Below the pieces are notes generated by a model. That model searched no databases and was not told where the DNA came from. It was given only the letters and a program-made list of their open reading frames with translations. A stretch of 64,000 bases of DNA from Rhizobium sp. CCGE 510 (lineage in GTDB: Bacteria; Pseudomonadota; Alphaproteobacteria; Rhizobiales; Rhizobiaceae), in assembly GCF_000292525.1 (NCBI RefSeq), contig NZ_AEYF01000018.1:62001-126000 (forward strand), written 5' to 3'. Positions 8,598-18,064 of the stretch are shown one piece after another. Positions within the stretch are counted from its first letter, which is position 1, and the number at the start of each line of letters is the position of its first letter. The position numbers and the translations under genes were made by a program.

Positions 8598-8620
8598 TAG
8601 TGCATCCGAAGTCCACAAAC

Positions 8621-10024
<1,404 letters not shown>

Positions 10025-10457
10025 GGATGCGCCTTCTGATTACAAGGATGCAAGCTTAAGCAATGCCGGTTTTCAATCCGTGCGGCACACCGACATCGCA
10101 TGCAGCCGGTGCGACATTCCGCCAGCATACCAGAACGACACAGAGCAGACCCAGGCCAAGCCGCAATGCGCAATCGGGTTTGATCACGGATTGTCCGACG
10201 ATACACCCGAATGACCGCCGGAGCCGTGACAAACACTCTTCTCACTGAAGCAACAGCTGTGCAAGGCGTGATGCTGGTTGAGCCGCGCCACGTCCCTTAC
10301 CACTTGGCTCCGGATGCCCCTTTCCTGATGACAAATGATGTTCGTTGCCATCCGTAAAACTCTTTTCAGCAAGCTCCCACTCCGGAACTACCGGCGGCGC
10401 GTGTTCGGTGACGGCAGACCGTTTGACGGCAAAGCGGTGTTCTCATCAGCGCGCTGC
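10025..10457. other. Gene-free region beside accessory cluster
   Basis: 433 bp. Only short open frames lacking ribosome sites; I recognise no protein remnant, tRNA, repeat or terminator. Its lower coding potential and position next to the SnoaL/oxidoreductase/Rrf2 genes fit the edge of an inserted segment, but no integrase or direct repeat was found. Confidence 0.4.
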
Positions 10458-10868
10458 TCAGGCTGTAGGACTGGTCTTGGTAGTGCAATATCGCGCAATC
10501 TGCCACGTTCCATCAACCGCTTTGCGTAGTAGGAACAGCTCCTCGTATGTCGCTGGCGTGACATCGCCGGTCGCCTTGATGGTCTCGGTGCCCTTGGTGG
10601 CGCTCCGGACGAAGGCCCAGTCGGCGCTGGTTTGCACGACCTCTTTGATTTCATAGGTCATGTCGAATCCCACTTTCTCGAAGACGCCGGGATAGACCAT
10701 GGCGAGCGTGTCCTTGCCCACTGCCGCCGGCCTGCCGGGAGCCATTAATACGCCATCAGCGGCGTATGTCGCTATCACGGCGGCGGCGTCGGCGCGATTG
10801 AACGCGGTCAAGTAGGAGACCGCGGTCGTTTCGATAGCGGCCAGTTCTTCATTAAATGCTTCGCTCAT
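10458..10868 (-). CDS. SnoaL/DUF4440-like (NTF2-fold) protein
   Basis: 136-aa soluble protein. The pattern AIETTAVSYLTAFNRADAAA...YAADGVLMAPGRPAAVG...TYEELFLLRK...WQIARY is that of the NTF2-like/DUF4440 (SgcJ/EcaC) family, usually small enzymes or ligand-binding proteins. GAGGGA lies 6 nt before the ATG at 10868. Third gene of a minus-strand set after the Rrf2 regulator and the oxidoreductase. The actual substrate cannot be told. Confidence 0.8.
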   Translation of the reverse strand: MSEAFNEELAAIETTAVSYLTAFNRADAAAVIATYAADGVLMAPGRPAAVGKDTLAMVYPGVFEKVGFDMTYEIKEVVQTSADWAFVRSATKGTETIKATGDVTPATYEELFLLRKAVDGTWQIARYCTTKTSPTA

Positions 10869-10949
10869 CACCATTCCCTCAAATGCCGTGATAAAGATAG
10901 GAGCGGGGCTGCAGACGTCGCCCGGCTCCTGATGTTGCCTCAATGCTGA

Positions 10950-11543
10950 TCAGGGCTTGAGGATGAGGTTCAGGCCCTGCAGGTTTTCACCGAACTGCTG
11001 TAGCCGACCGCCTTCCTGAATTCGGCCAAGATCGACTGCCGCGTAGCCAAGTCGGCCAACGAGGGCAGCGACCGACTTGCGTGCTTCGGCATCGTCGCCC
11101 GACACGAAGATGACCCTTCGGCCCTCCGCCTCGCTCGGATCTTCATCGAGGATCGCGGCACGCAGGGTGTTGAAGGCCTTCACGACCCGCGCACCTGGCA
11201 AAGTCTCGGCTACGATGTCGGAAGAAAGTCTACCGTTTAGGTCTGTTGGACTGAAATCACTGAAGTCGATGGCGTTGGTCGCATCGATCACCGTGCGGCC
11301 GGACCAGTCGATCTTGTCCGCGAACTCGGGCACTGTCGTGTACAAGACGGCTAAGATGATTGTGTCGGCCTCCAACGCTTCCGGCAGATCGACTGCCCGG
11401 ACGTGAGGACCGAGCTCTCGAACCAGTTCCCCCAATGAGGAAGCGCCGCGGCTATTGGTGATCGTCACGTCAATTCCGTGAGCGGCGAAACGCCGCGCTA
11501 GGACCGAGCCGATGGCACCTGACCCGATGATAGAGACAGCCAT
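10950..11543 (-). CDS. NADP-dependent oxidoreductase, F420-reductase-like
   Basis: 197-aa protein with an N-terminal Rossmann motif (MAVSIIGSGAIGSVLARRF, GxGxxG form) of the pfam03807 type, close in layout to NADPH:F420 oxidoreductase and pyrroline-5-carboxylate-reductase-like dinucleotide-binding proteins. The region PGARVVKAFNTL is characteristic of that group. Rhizobia do not generally make F420, so the real cofactor partner is probably another small molecule. The start at 11543 has GAAGGGGAAC upstream. A small palindrome lies just upstream at 11565-11579. Confidence 0.82.
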   Translation of the reverse strand: MAVSIIGSGAIGSVLARRFAAHGIDVTITNSRGASSLGELVRELGPHVRAVDLPEALEADTIILAVLYTTVPEFADKIDWSGRTVIDATNAIDFSDFSPTDLNGRLSSDIVAETLPGARVVKAFNTLRAAILDEDPSEAEGRRVIFVSGDDAEARKSVAALVGRLGYAAVDLGRIQEGGRLQQFGENLQGLNLILKP

Positions 11544-11564
11544 ATTGTTCCCCTTCAGATAATG

Positions 11565-11579
11565 TGTGTCACCGACACA
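11565..11579. promoter_or_regulatory. Palindrome upstream of the oxidoreductase gene
   Basis: TGTGTC-ACC-GACACA, a perfect 6-3-6 inverted repeat in the 57-bp gap between the Rrf2 gene and the oxidoreductase. A candidate operator. Confidence 0.45.
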
Positions 11580-11599
11580 ATTACAGTTATACACAAGTA

Positions 11600-12040
11600 T
11601 TAACTTGGCATCCTGAAATCACCTCGCTGCGCTATGTCCGCCGCTATGTCCGCCACTGTCACCTGTGCCAACTCTGCTTCCAGAGCGGCTTGCGCCTTAT
11701 CCAAGGTTGGACGCAGCACGTTTTGAATGTTTCGTCCAACCAGGCAGACGCTGTTTGGTGGAGAGCGATGCATGGAGAACAACTCGCTGTCCTCGACCGC
11801 GCGATAGACATCCAACAACGCAATGTGGGACGGCTTCTTGGCAAGCAATGCCCCACCGCCAGCGCCGAGCTGCGCCGTTGTGAAACCAGCATCGGCCAGA
11901 CCCGACAATAAGGACCGAATAACGGTCGGGTTTGTGTTGACGCTGAACGCCAGATCCTCCGAACGCACGGGTCGCCCCTCGTTGATCGCCAAGATCGCGA
12001 GAGTATGGACGGCCACGACGAAGCGAGTACTGGTAGGCAA
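11600..12040 (-). CDS. Rrf2 family transcriptional regulator
   Basis: 146-aa winged-helix protein: helix-turn-helix region about residues 20-60 (VRSEDLAFSVNTNPTVIRSLLSGLADAGF), then the Rrf2 dimer helix. Only one cysteine (in NSVCLVG) is present, so it lacks the three-Cys cluster-binding loop of IscR, NsrR or RirA and probably senses something other than iron-sulfur status (YwnA-like group). Transcribed toward the oxidoreductase and SnoaL-like genes, which it likely controls together with itself. Confidence 0.88.
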   Translation of the reverse strand: MPTSTRFVVAVHTLAILAINEGRPVRSEDLAFSVNTNPTVIRSLLSGLADAGFTTAQLGAGGGALLAKKPSHIALLDVYRAVEDSELFSMHRSPPNSVCLVGRNIQNVLRPTLDKAQAALEAELAQVTVADIAADIAQRGDFRMPS

Positions 12041-12061
12041 CGGTTATTCCATCCGTTAGTG

Positions 12062-12096
12062 TGTATGCTACTTACATACATATCGGAATGATATGT
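12062..12096. promoter_or_regulatory. Overlapping palindromes upstream of the Rrf2 gene
   Basis: TGTATG-N7-CATACA at 12062-12080 overlaps ACATATC-N5-GATATGT at 12078-12096. Both are perfect inverted repeats 22-56 bp upstream of the Rrf2 start, the usual position for an autoregulatory Rrf2 operator. Confidence 0.5.
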
Positions 12097-12175
12097 CAAG
12101 GCTGCTCGCTGGAGTCATTGCAGCATTTCGATGCATATGTAAGGTGGCCGCACTTATGCGGAGACTGAATCACTG

Positions 12176-12940
12176 ATGACGACGGCGGACTATATCGCTC
12201 TGGCCTTCTTTGCCTGCGTCTGGATGGGTTATTCCTGGCTGCTGCATGGCCGCACTTTCTTCGGACGCACCAGCCTCACCCATGCGATGATCGAACGGCG
12301 GCGGGAATGGATCTATAACTCGCTGCGCCGCGACCTGAAGATGATCGACACGCAGATCATGGCGGGCCTGCAGAATGGCACCGCCTTCTTCGCTTCGACC
12401 TCGATCTTCGCATTGGGCAGTTGCTTCGCGCTGCTCGGGGCGACGGAGAAGGTCGACGCCGTTTTCGCCGACCTGCCCTTCGTCTTGCATGGCGGCCATG
12501 CCGTCTTCGAGATGAAGGTCGGCGGGCTGGCCGTGCTGTTCGGCTACGCCTTCTTCAAGTTCGGCTGGTCCTATCGCCTGTTCAATTACTGCACCATTCT
12601 GTTCGGCTCGATCCCGATGCTGCGCGATGCCGAACGCGACGTCATTGCCGCCGAGCGGGCCGCCGAACGGGTCATCCGCATGAATGTCATTGCCGGCAGC
12701 AATTTCAACGAAGGCCTCAGGGCGATCTTCCTGTCGATCGGTTATCTCGGCTGGTTCATCAACCCCTATGTCTTCATGTTGACGACGGCGATCGTCATCT
12801 TCGTTCTGACACGGCGGCAATTCTTCTCGCAGGCGCGGCTGGCGATCATGGACGCCGGCCCGCCATCGAACCTCCACCTTTCCGCGTATGGCCGCGACAC
12901 GCCGTCGAGCGACGGACGTGATTTGCCCGAGGGACTTTGA
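12176..12940 (+). CDS. DUF599 family membrane protein
   Basis: 254 aa. About four hydrophobic segments (residues 4-21, 69-90, 119-135, 193-220) separated by a conserved soluble part containing RREWIYNSLRRDLKMIDTQIMAGLQNGTAFFAS, the DUF599 signature. Inner membrane; function unknown. Its TGA overlaps the ATG of the next gene by one base, so the two are translationally coupled. Confidence 0.87.
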   Translation: MTTADYIALAFFACVWMGYSWLLHGRTFFGRTSLTHAMIERRREWIYNSLRRDLKMIDTQIMAGLQNGTAFFASTSIFALGSCFALLGATEKVDAVFADLPFVLHGGHAVFEMKVGGLAVLFGYAFFKFGWSYRLFNYCTILFGSIPMLRDAERDVIAAERAAERVIRMNVIAGSNFNEGLRAIFLSIGYLGWFINPYVFMLTTAIVIFVLTRRQFFSQARLAIMDAGPPSNLHLSAYGRDTPSSDGRDLPEGL

Positions 12941-13929
12941 TGACATTGCCGGCAACGCAAGCCGATGCGGCGGTAAAGCCGCCGCGCATCGGCCTATTGG
13001 ACACGGCGCGCGGTCTCGCTCTGATCGCCATGGCGAGCTATCATTTCAGCTGGGACATGGAATTCATGGGCTATCTCGCGCCGGGCACGGCCGAGACAGG
13101 CTGGCTGAAGATCTATGCCCGGGCGATCGCCACGACCTTTATCTTCATCGTCGGCATCAGCCTGGTGCTCTCGAGCAAGCCCGAGGTCCGCTGGCCCGCC
13201 TTCTGGAAGCGTTTCGGCATGATTGCCGCGGGAGCCGTCGTCATTTCGATCGCCACGCGCATCGCGATGCCGAACGAATGGATCTATTTCGGCATCCTGC
13301 ACTGCATCGCGGTGCTGACCCTGATCGGCATCGTTTTTTTGAGATTGCCGCTCGCCGTCACGCTCATTGCGACGGTAGCGCTTTTTGCCGCCTGGCTTAC
13401 TGATAATTTCGGCACACCCGGCCTGCTTCGGTCATCCTTCTTCGATCCGAGATATCTCGCCTGGATCGGCCTTGCCGTGATGCCGGAACGGTCCAACGAT
13501 TACGTGCCGCTGTTTCCCTGGGCAACGCCTTTTTTTGCTGGATTGAGTTTCGCCTCGATCGCCATCAGAACCAACCTGCTGCATCGGCTTGCCGCCATCG
13601 GCACCGGTTCCTGGTGGCCGGCAAGGCTTGGCCGCCACAGCCTGGCCTTCTACCTCATCCACCAGCCGGTGCTGATCGCCATCGCCTACGGGCTGTCCCT
13701 CGTCGTCCCGCCGCAGGCGCCGGATCCGGTCGCGACTTACCTTAGGCAATGCAACACCTCTTGCGTCATGCAGCAGGGCGAAGCGCTCTGCCACAGCTTC
13801 TGCCAGTGCACGCTGGAGAAATTGCAGACTCAAGCCCTGTTCACGCCGCTGCAGGCGGGCGCGATCGATATACAGAATGACGAGCGGGTGCAGACGATTG
13901 CCGCCGAATGCAGCGCCGAGGCGGAATAG
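12940..13929 (+). CDS. DUF1624 / heparan-alpha-glucosaminide acetyltransferase-like membrane protein
   Basis: 329-aa polytopic protein with roughly eight to nine helices. The N-terminal RIGLLDTARGLALIAMASYHFSWD pattern is the mark of DUF1624, related to the acyltransferase 3 and HGSNAT membrane acyltransferases; the family is inferred to move acyl groups across the membrane. The C-terminal tail is a cysteine-rich soluble piece (about 270-325, with CNTSC and CHSFCQC), unusual for the family. ATG 12940 overlaps the previous stop (TGATG), so it is co-expressed with DUF599. Acceptor unknown. Confidence 0.8.
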   Translation: MTLPATQADAAVKPPRIGLLDTARGLALIAMASYHFSWDMEFMGYLAPGTAETGWLKIYARAIATTFIFIVGISLVLSSKPEVRWPAFWKRFGMIAAGAVVISIATRIAMPNEWIYFGILHCIAVLTLIGIVFLRLPLAVTLIATVALFAAWLTDNFGTPGLLRSSFFDPRYLAWIGLAVMPERSNDYVPLFPWATPFFAGLSFASIAIRTNLLHRLAAIGTGSWWPARLGRHSLAFYLIHQPVLIAIAYGLSLVVPPQAPDPVATYLRQCNTSCVMQQGEALCHSFCQCTLEKLQTQALFTPLQAGAIDIQNDERVQTIAAECSAEAE

Positions 13930-13941
13930 CGCCCGTTGCGC

Positions 13942-14334
13942 TCAGGTGGTGACGCCGATTTCGGCGAGGCGGCCGAGGCAGGCCTCTTCGATATTGTCGA
14001 GTTCCACCAGCGTGTCGTCGATATCCTTGCGCTTCTGGCGCAGATCGTCGCGCTTCTCGTCGACGCGTTTCATCAGCAGCTTCAATTGACCGAGTTCGCC
14101 CGGTGGCTCCTTGTAGACCTGGATGATCTCGCGGATCTCCGCGATGGTGAAGCCGATGCGCCGGCCGCGAAGGATTTCGCCGATGAGCCGTCGGTCGGCC
14201 TGGCGGAAGAGCCGGGTGCGCCCTCGCCGTTCCGGATGAATAAGTCCCTCGTCCTCGTAGAAGCGAAGCGTGCGCGTCGAGACCCCGAATTCCCGCGTCA
14301 GCTCCGTTATGCTATAAAATTTGTTCACCGGCAT
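13942..14334 (-). CDS. MerR family transcriptional regulator (LiuR-like)
   Basis: 130-aa protein. The N-terminal MerR helix-turn-helix (YSITELTREFGVSTRTLRFYEDEGL, residues 7-31) is followed by a long coiled-coil dimerisation helix (about 82-116). No metal-binding cysteines are present apart from one near the C-terminus, which fits the alphaproteobacterial LiuR/AtuR-type group that controls branched-chain amino acid or acyl-CoA degradation. No such catabolic genes lie in this window next to it, so the targets would be remote; this is inference. A near-perfect palindrome upstream (14364-14385) suggests autoregulation. Confidence 0.85.
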   Translation of the reverse strand: MPVNKFYSITELTREFGVSTRTLRFYEDEGLIHPERRGRTRLFRQADRRLIGEILRGRRIGFTIAEIREIIQVYKEPPGELGQLKLLMKRVDEKRDDLRQKRKDIDDTLVELDNIEEACLGRLAEIGVTT

Positions 14335-14363
14335 GGGTTCCCCGTCATGAACCGGCGATAATA

Positions 14364-14385
14364 TTGACTTTTACGTAATAGTCAA
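14364..14385. promoter_or_regulatory. MerR-type operator palindrome
   Basis: 22-bp palindrome TTGACT-n-TTACGTAA-n-AGTCAA, broken only at positions 7 and 16. Centred 41 bp upstream of the MerR start. The TTACGTAA core resembles published LiuR sites as I remember them. Confidence 0.6.
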
Positions 14386-14398
14386 TTTCGTCGGTTGC

Positions 14399-15814
14399 TC
14401 AGATGCCGAACCACCATGTGGCGATGCCGAGGAAGGCGAAGAAGCCGGTACAGTCGGTCACCGTCGTCACGAAGACCGAGGAGGCGATCGCCGGGTCAGC
14501 CCCCACCTTATCGAGCAGCAACGGCAGCAGGATACCGGCAAGGGCTGCCGCCATCAGATTGATGATCATCGCCGCCGCGATCACCCCGCCGAGCTGGTAG
14601 TCATGGAACCAGCTGCCGGCAATCAAGCCCATGATCGTCGCGAAAACGATGCCGTTGAGGATGCCGACACCGGCCTCCCTGCGGATGATGCGGCCGGCAT
14701 TGTAGATGTCGAGATCGCGGGTGGCGAGCGCGCGCACCGTCACCGTCATCGTCTGCGTGCCGGCATTGCCGCCCATCGAGGCGACGATCGGCATCAGCAC
14801 CGCAAGTGCGATCATCTTCTCGATCGAGGCGTCGAATAGGCCGATGACGCTGGCCGACAGCATTGCCGTGCCGAGGTTGATCAAAAGCCACAGGAAACGC
14901 GAACGCGCCGTCGAAAGCACATTGTCCGACAGCTCTTCGTCACCGACGCCGCCAAGGCGCTTGATGTCCTCGTCCGCCTCCTCGTGGATGACGTCGACGA
15001 CGTCGTCGATGGTCAGAACGCCGACCAGCCGGCCGTTCTCGTCGACGACGGCGGCCGACAGAAGGTCGTACTGTTCGAATAGCTGGGCGGCCTCCTCCTG
15101 GTCCGTTTCAGCCGGGACAGGATGGTTGGTCTCGCGCATGATCTGCTCGATCTTCGTCTGCCGCTTGGTACGCAGGATCTGGTCGAGAGCGACGGCACCG
15201 AGCAGCTTGAAGGTCGGATCGATGACGAAGATCTGCGAGAAAGAATAGGGAAGATCTTCCTCGTCGCGCATGTAGTCGATCGTCTGTCCGACCGTCCAGA
15301 ACGGCGGAACGGCGACGAATTCCGTCTGCATGCGGCGCCCGGCCGAGCTTTCGGGATAGTCCAGCGCCCGACGCAGCCTTACCCGCTCGGTAAACGGCAG
15401 CTGAGCGAGGATCTCTTCCCGGTCTTCCTTGTCGAGATCTTCGAGAATGTAGACGGCGTCGTCCGAATCGAGATCGCCGATCGCGGCGGCGATCTGCTCG
15501 TTCGGCATCTGATCGACGATCTCGCGGCGGATCGCCTCGTCGACCTCGGTCAACGCCGTCATGTCGAAATCGTCACCGAGCAGGCGCACCAGCGCCAGAC
15601 GCTGGTCCGGCTGGATCGCTTCCAGCAGGTCGCCTATCTCCGATTCATGCAGCCGGGCAACATTCTGGCGCAGGAACAGCGTGTCGCGGTCGGCGATCGC
15701 GGCGCCGACCAGCGCCAGGAAATCGCTGCGGACATTGCCGTCCTCGTCGTAGATATCGGCTTCCTCTTCCTCGGAACGCCTGCGGATGCGGTCTTTGCCA
15801 TCGGTCGTCGTCAT
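14399..15814 (-). CDS. mgtE: Magnesium transporter MgtE
   Basis: 471-aa Mg2+ channel. Order of domains: acidic cytosolic N domain of helical repeats (about 50-170), paired CBS domains (about 175-300, with LVGVLTIDDVVDVIHEEADEDI), then five transmembrane helices in the last 165 residues. The pore region contains VASMGGNAGTQT, the conserved MgtE signature. Cytosolic Mg2+ binding to the N and CBS domains closes the channel in the family. ATG 15814 is preferred over 15829. No Mg2+ riboswitch is recognisable upstream. Confidence 0.93.
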   Translation of the reverse strand: MTTTDGKDRIRRRSEEEEADIYDEDGNVRSDFLALVGAAIADRDTLFLRQNVARLHESEIGDLLEAIQPDQRLALVRLLGDDFDMTALTEVDEAIRREIVDQMPNEQIAAAIGDLDSDDAVYILEDLDKEDREEILAQLPFTERVRLRRALDYPESSAGRRMQTEFVAVPPFWTVGQTIDYMRDEEDLPYSFSQIFVIDPTFKLLGAVALDQILRTKRQTKIEQIMRETNHPVPAETDQEEAAQLFEQYDLLSAAVVDENGRLVGVLTIDDVVDVIHEEADEDIKRLGGVGDEELSDNVLSTARSRFLWLLINLGTAMLSASVIGLFDASIEKMIALAVLMPIVASMGGNAGTQTMTVTVRALATRDLDIYNAGRIIRREAGVGILNGIVFATIMGLIAGSWFHDYQLGGVIAAAMIINLMAAALAGILLPLLLDKVGADPAIASSVFVTTVTDCTGFFAFLGIATWWFGI

Positions 15815-16065
15815 CTGCCGCCCTCGCATCCGGTTCGAATTTCAACGACTACAGCGCCACATTCGCAAATGTCGGCGAAAACACATTGTCAACAAGCAGA
15901 TAAGCCGGTCCCGCTCGCGGCTTCCGCGGTGGGAATTCATGGCTTCTGCTAGCCCAAAGCATCCCTGCCGTAAAGCCGCAAACCTGCCTCATGATGACAA
16001 TGCCCGCGGCCGGCGATAGTTTCGCCAGCTGTCCGAACCCCGTCTAGGCAAAGAAAGCCCGCCCT

Positions 16066-16560
16066 ATGCCCATCCGTCCGATTCTGCGCTATCCGCATCC
16101 TGGTCTGAAGATCGTCTGCGCGCCGGTGACAGCCTTCGATTCGTCGCTCGCCGAGCTTGTCGACGACCTGCTGGCAACGATGCGGGCGGCGCCTGGCGTC
16201 GGCATCACCGCCGCCCATATCGGCGTCTTCAGCCGGGTTACGGTGCTGGAGCTCGACGAGACGGACGGCGTGCGCCTCTATGTCAACCCGGAGATCACCT
16301 GGTTCTCGAACGAGACGATGCGCCATGCCGAAGGCAGCGTCTCCATGCCCGGCGCCACTGAAGAGGTCACGCGCCCGCGCGCAATCCGCTTCCGTTACCA
16401 GAATGCCGAGGGCATCGTACACGAGGAGGCAGCCGAAGATTTCCACGCCATCTGCATCCAGCACGAGGTCGACCAGCTTGACGGCATTTTCTGGCTGCAG
16501 CGCCTCTCACGGCTGAAACGCGACCGTCTCGTGAAAAAATGGGAGAAAGCGTCAATCTGA
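16066..16560 (+). CDS. Peptide deformylase-like protein lacking metal ligands
   Basis: 164-aa protein with the full peptide-deformylase fold pattern and length, but the three motifs are altered. Motif 1 is GVGITAAHIG (44-53; the usual Gln is His). Motif 2 is EGSVS (89-93), where the metal-binding Cys is Ser91. Motif 3 is QHEVDQ (132-137), where the second metal-binding His is Gln137. Only His133 and Glu134 of the active site remain. It is therefore unlikely to bind Fe2+ or deformylate nascent peptides. No fmt partner is adjacent, so the housekeeping deformylase must be elsewhere. It may bind peptides or ribosomes without catalysis. Confidence 0.85.
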   Translation: MPIRPILRYPHPGLKIVCAPVTAFDSSLAELVDDLLATMRAAPGVGITAAHIGVFSRVTVLELDETDGVRLYVNPEITWFSNETMRHAEGSVSMPGATEEVTRPRAIRFRYQNAEGIVHEEAAEDFHAICIQHEVDQLDGIFWLQRLSRLKRDRLVKKWEKASI

Positions 16561-16682
16561 CAATCAGGGCCCACAATCAAGACTGACAATCAAGCCTGAC
16601 AAATCGGCTCCCGCACCGAACCATTCGCCACTGCCGGCGTTTCCCGCAGAGAAACCCCTCAGCGAAAAAAGGAGCGACCGCA

Positions 16683-17192
16683 ATGGCAAGGATCGGTGAC
16701 AAGACCCAGTTTTCCAGGGAGAAGCCTGAGCTTTCCCGGGAAGAAGATTATCGCGACCTCGAGGAACGCAATCTCGACGACGGCTGGCCCTATGCCGACG
16801 GCACCGGCGCCGACCCGGCGAACCGCCCCTATGGCGAGACCGCGGCAAATTTCGACAGCGACCCCAACAAGGGCTTCCGGATCGACGGCACGGATGCAGA
16901 CGGCAACGAGAACCGCCTGAAGGATTCGCTGCGCGCCGATACCATCGACCGCGATGAAAGCGACGACCTCGAAGCACGGGTGAACGATCATCTGGAATCC
17001 ATCCCCGATGTCGACATGGACAGCATCGAAGTTCATGCCGACGGGCACGTCATCACCCTGGAAGGTTCGGTGGAGACGATCGGCATCGCCCGTAAGGTCG
17101 AGCTCAGTGCGCTTTCAGTCGATGGCGTCCGCCATGTCCGCAACAAACTGCAGCTGACCGGTGTCGACGCGCATATCCCGAACGAGGACTGA
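16683..17192 (+). CDS. BON domain protein
   Basis: 169 aa, very acidic and hydrophilic. Residues 1-90 are low complexity, rich in Asp, Glu, Asn and Gly; residues about 93-162 form a BON domain (LEARVNDHLESIPDVDMDSIEV...ITLEGSV...VRHVRNKL). No signal peptide was seen, so it appears cytosolic, unlike OsmY-type periplasmic BON proteins. Good upstream GGAGCG. Role unknown; BON proteins are often stress-linked. Confidence 0.85.
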   Translation: MARIGDKTQFSREKPELSREEDYRDLEERNLDDGWPYADGTGADPANRPYGETAANFDSDPNKGFRIDGTDADGNENRLKDSLRADTIDRDESDDLEARVNDHLESIPDVDMDSIEVHADGHVITLEGSVETIGIARKVELSALSVDGVRHVRNKLQLTGVDAHIPNED

Positions 17193-17521
17193 TCGCGCAC
17201 CAATATGGAAGTGATGCGGGAGGCATTAATGCCTCCCGGCCACCAATCAAAATTTTAGTCGGCCAACATTACCAAAAGTTAACAATTTCAGATTGCATCG
17301 TAATATGTTTTTTTGGAATGCCGCACTTAGCTCTTTTGCGTAGGCGGCTCCTGTAACAAGAACGTCAATTTCGTTGACAACACTGTGATTTCATTTGGAC
17401 AAAAGGTCGCGGCCATGCCGCCAACTTATCACAAAATTGCCTGAATTGGGGCGCGAACTCGTGGGTGCCGAGGGTTAGTTTACGTTTGTGAAATTCAACA
17501 GCAGATTGAGGAGATAGACCC
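17193..17521. other. Intergenic region with palindromic terminator and leader of the small repeat protein
   Basis: 329 bp. Contains the hairpin at 17218-17237, an AT-rich stretch near 17270-17320, and an inverted repeat GTCAA-N5-TTGAC (17364-17378). No gene seen. Confidence 0.5.
17218..17237 (+). terminator. Palindrome, probable terminator of the BON gene
   Basis: Perfect 20-bp palindrome (GGGAGGCATT / AATGCCTCCC) 26 bp after the stop codon; only a weak T-rich tail follows. Confidence 0.55.
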
Positions 17522-17887
17522 ATGCGCATCAAATTTGCCCTTGCCGCGTCACTGTTCGCCGTCAGCCTTGCAGGCGCTGCCTTCGCCCAGCCGACATATT
17601 CCGACGACTATACCAACGATAGCGACGGCTTTTCACCGAGCCCGATGTCGAAGCCGGCCCCGCTCCACTACACCAACCACAAGGCCCCGGCCTATTCCAG
17701 CGATTATACCAATGACAGCGACGGCTTCGCCCCGAGCGCGATGGCGGCCCCTGCCGTCGACAAGACCGCAACGGCGAGCATCAACGCCCTGCCCCCATGT
17801 CACTCCATGGTTGGCCCGAGCGGCTCCCACACCAAGGGTGCCGACAGCGGTGCCTCCCGCACCGACGCGTGCCGTGCGACGCACTGA
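17522..17887 (+). CDS. Small exported protein with duplicated YTNDSDGF repeat
   Basis: 121 aa. Signal peptide (residues 1-22, ending GAAFA). The mature part contains two copies of a 17-residue unit, YSDDYTNDSDGFSPSPM near 26-42 and YSSDYTNDSDGFAPSAM near 58-74, then a Ser/Gly/Cys tail with two cysteines (PPCHS and DACRA) that could form a disulfide. The Asp-rich repeats may bind Ca2+, but this is speculation. Preceded by TTGAGGAGATAG and followed by a clear terminator, so monocistronic. Confidence 0.75.
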   Translation: MRIKFALAASLFAVSLAGAAFAQPTYSDDYTNDSDGFSPSPMSKPAPLHYTNHKAPAYSSDYTNDSDGFAPSAMAAPAVDKTATASINALPPCHSMVGPSGSHTKGADSGASRTDACRATH

Positions 17888-17910
17888 TCCAATAAATTGA
17901 CCGAATAAAA

Positions 17911-17941
17911 GAAAGGGCCGGTTTCCGGCCCTTCTCTTTTT
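17911..17941 (+). terminator. Intrinsic terminator
   Basis: AAGGGCCGG-TTT-CCGGCCCTT (17913-17933) followed by CTCTTTTTC, 24 bp after the small repeat protein. Confidence 0.85.
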
Positions 17942-18024
17942 CATTCCGCTCTTTTTCGTCTTAGAAACTGTCTCGTAAAGTGTGCCGCGGCCTTGCGATA
18001 AAGACATGCGTGAAAACAAGACCT

Positions 18025-18064
18025 AAAGCGTGACAAGCGAATCCGAAAAATCGCGACACGCTCT
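18025..18064. repeat. Palindromic intergenic repeat
   Basis: Inverted repeat of the form TAAAGCGTG...CACGCTCTAG, with GCGAATCC / AAAAATCGC inside. Related in layout to the element at 57631-57675. Lies just downstream of the minus-strand methyltransferase gene. Confidence 0.6.

Noticed and set aside
10335..10529. Possible transposase or gene remnant in the 10025-10457 gap
   Set aside because: The short Arg-rich frame has no ribosome site and no recognisable domain; no flanking repeats.
16557..16610. Short repeats of TGACAATCA after the deformylase-like gene
   Set aside because: Only two or three imperfect copies with no symmetry; likely chance or slipped duplication.
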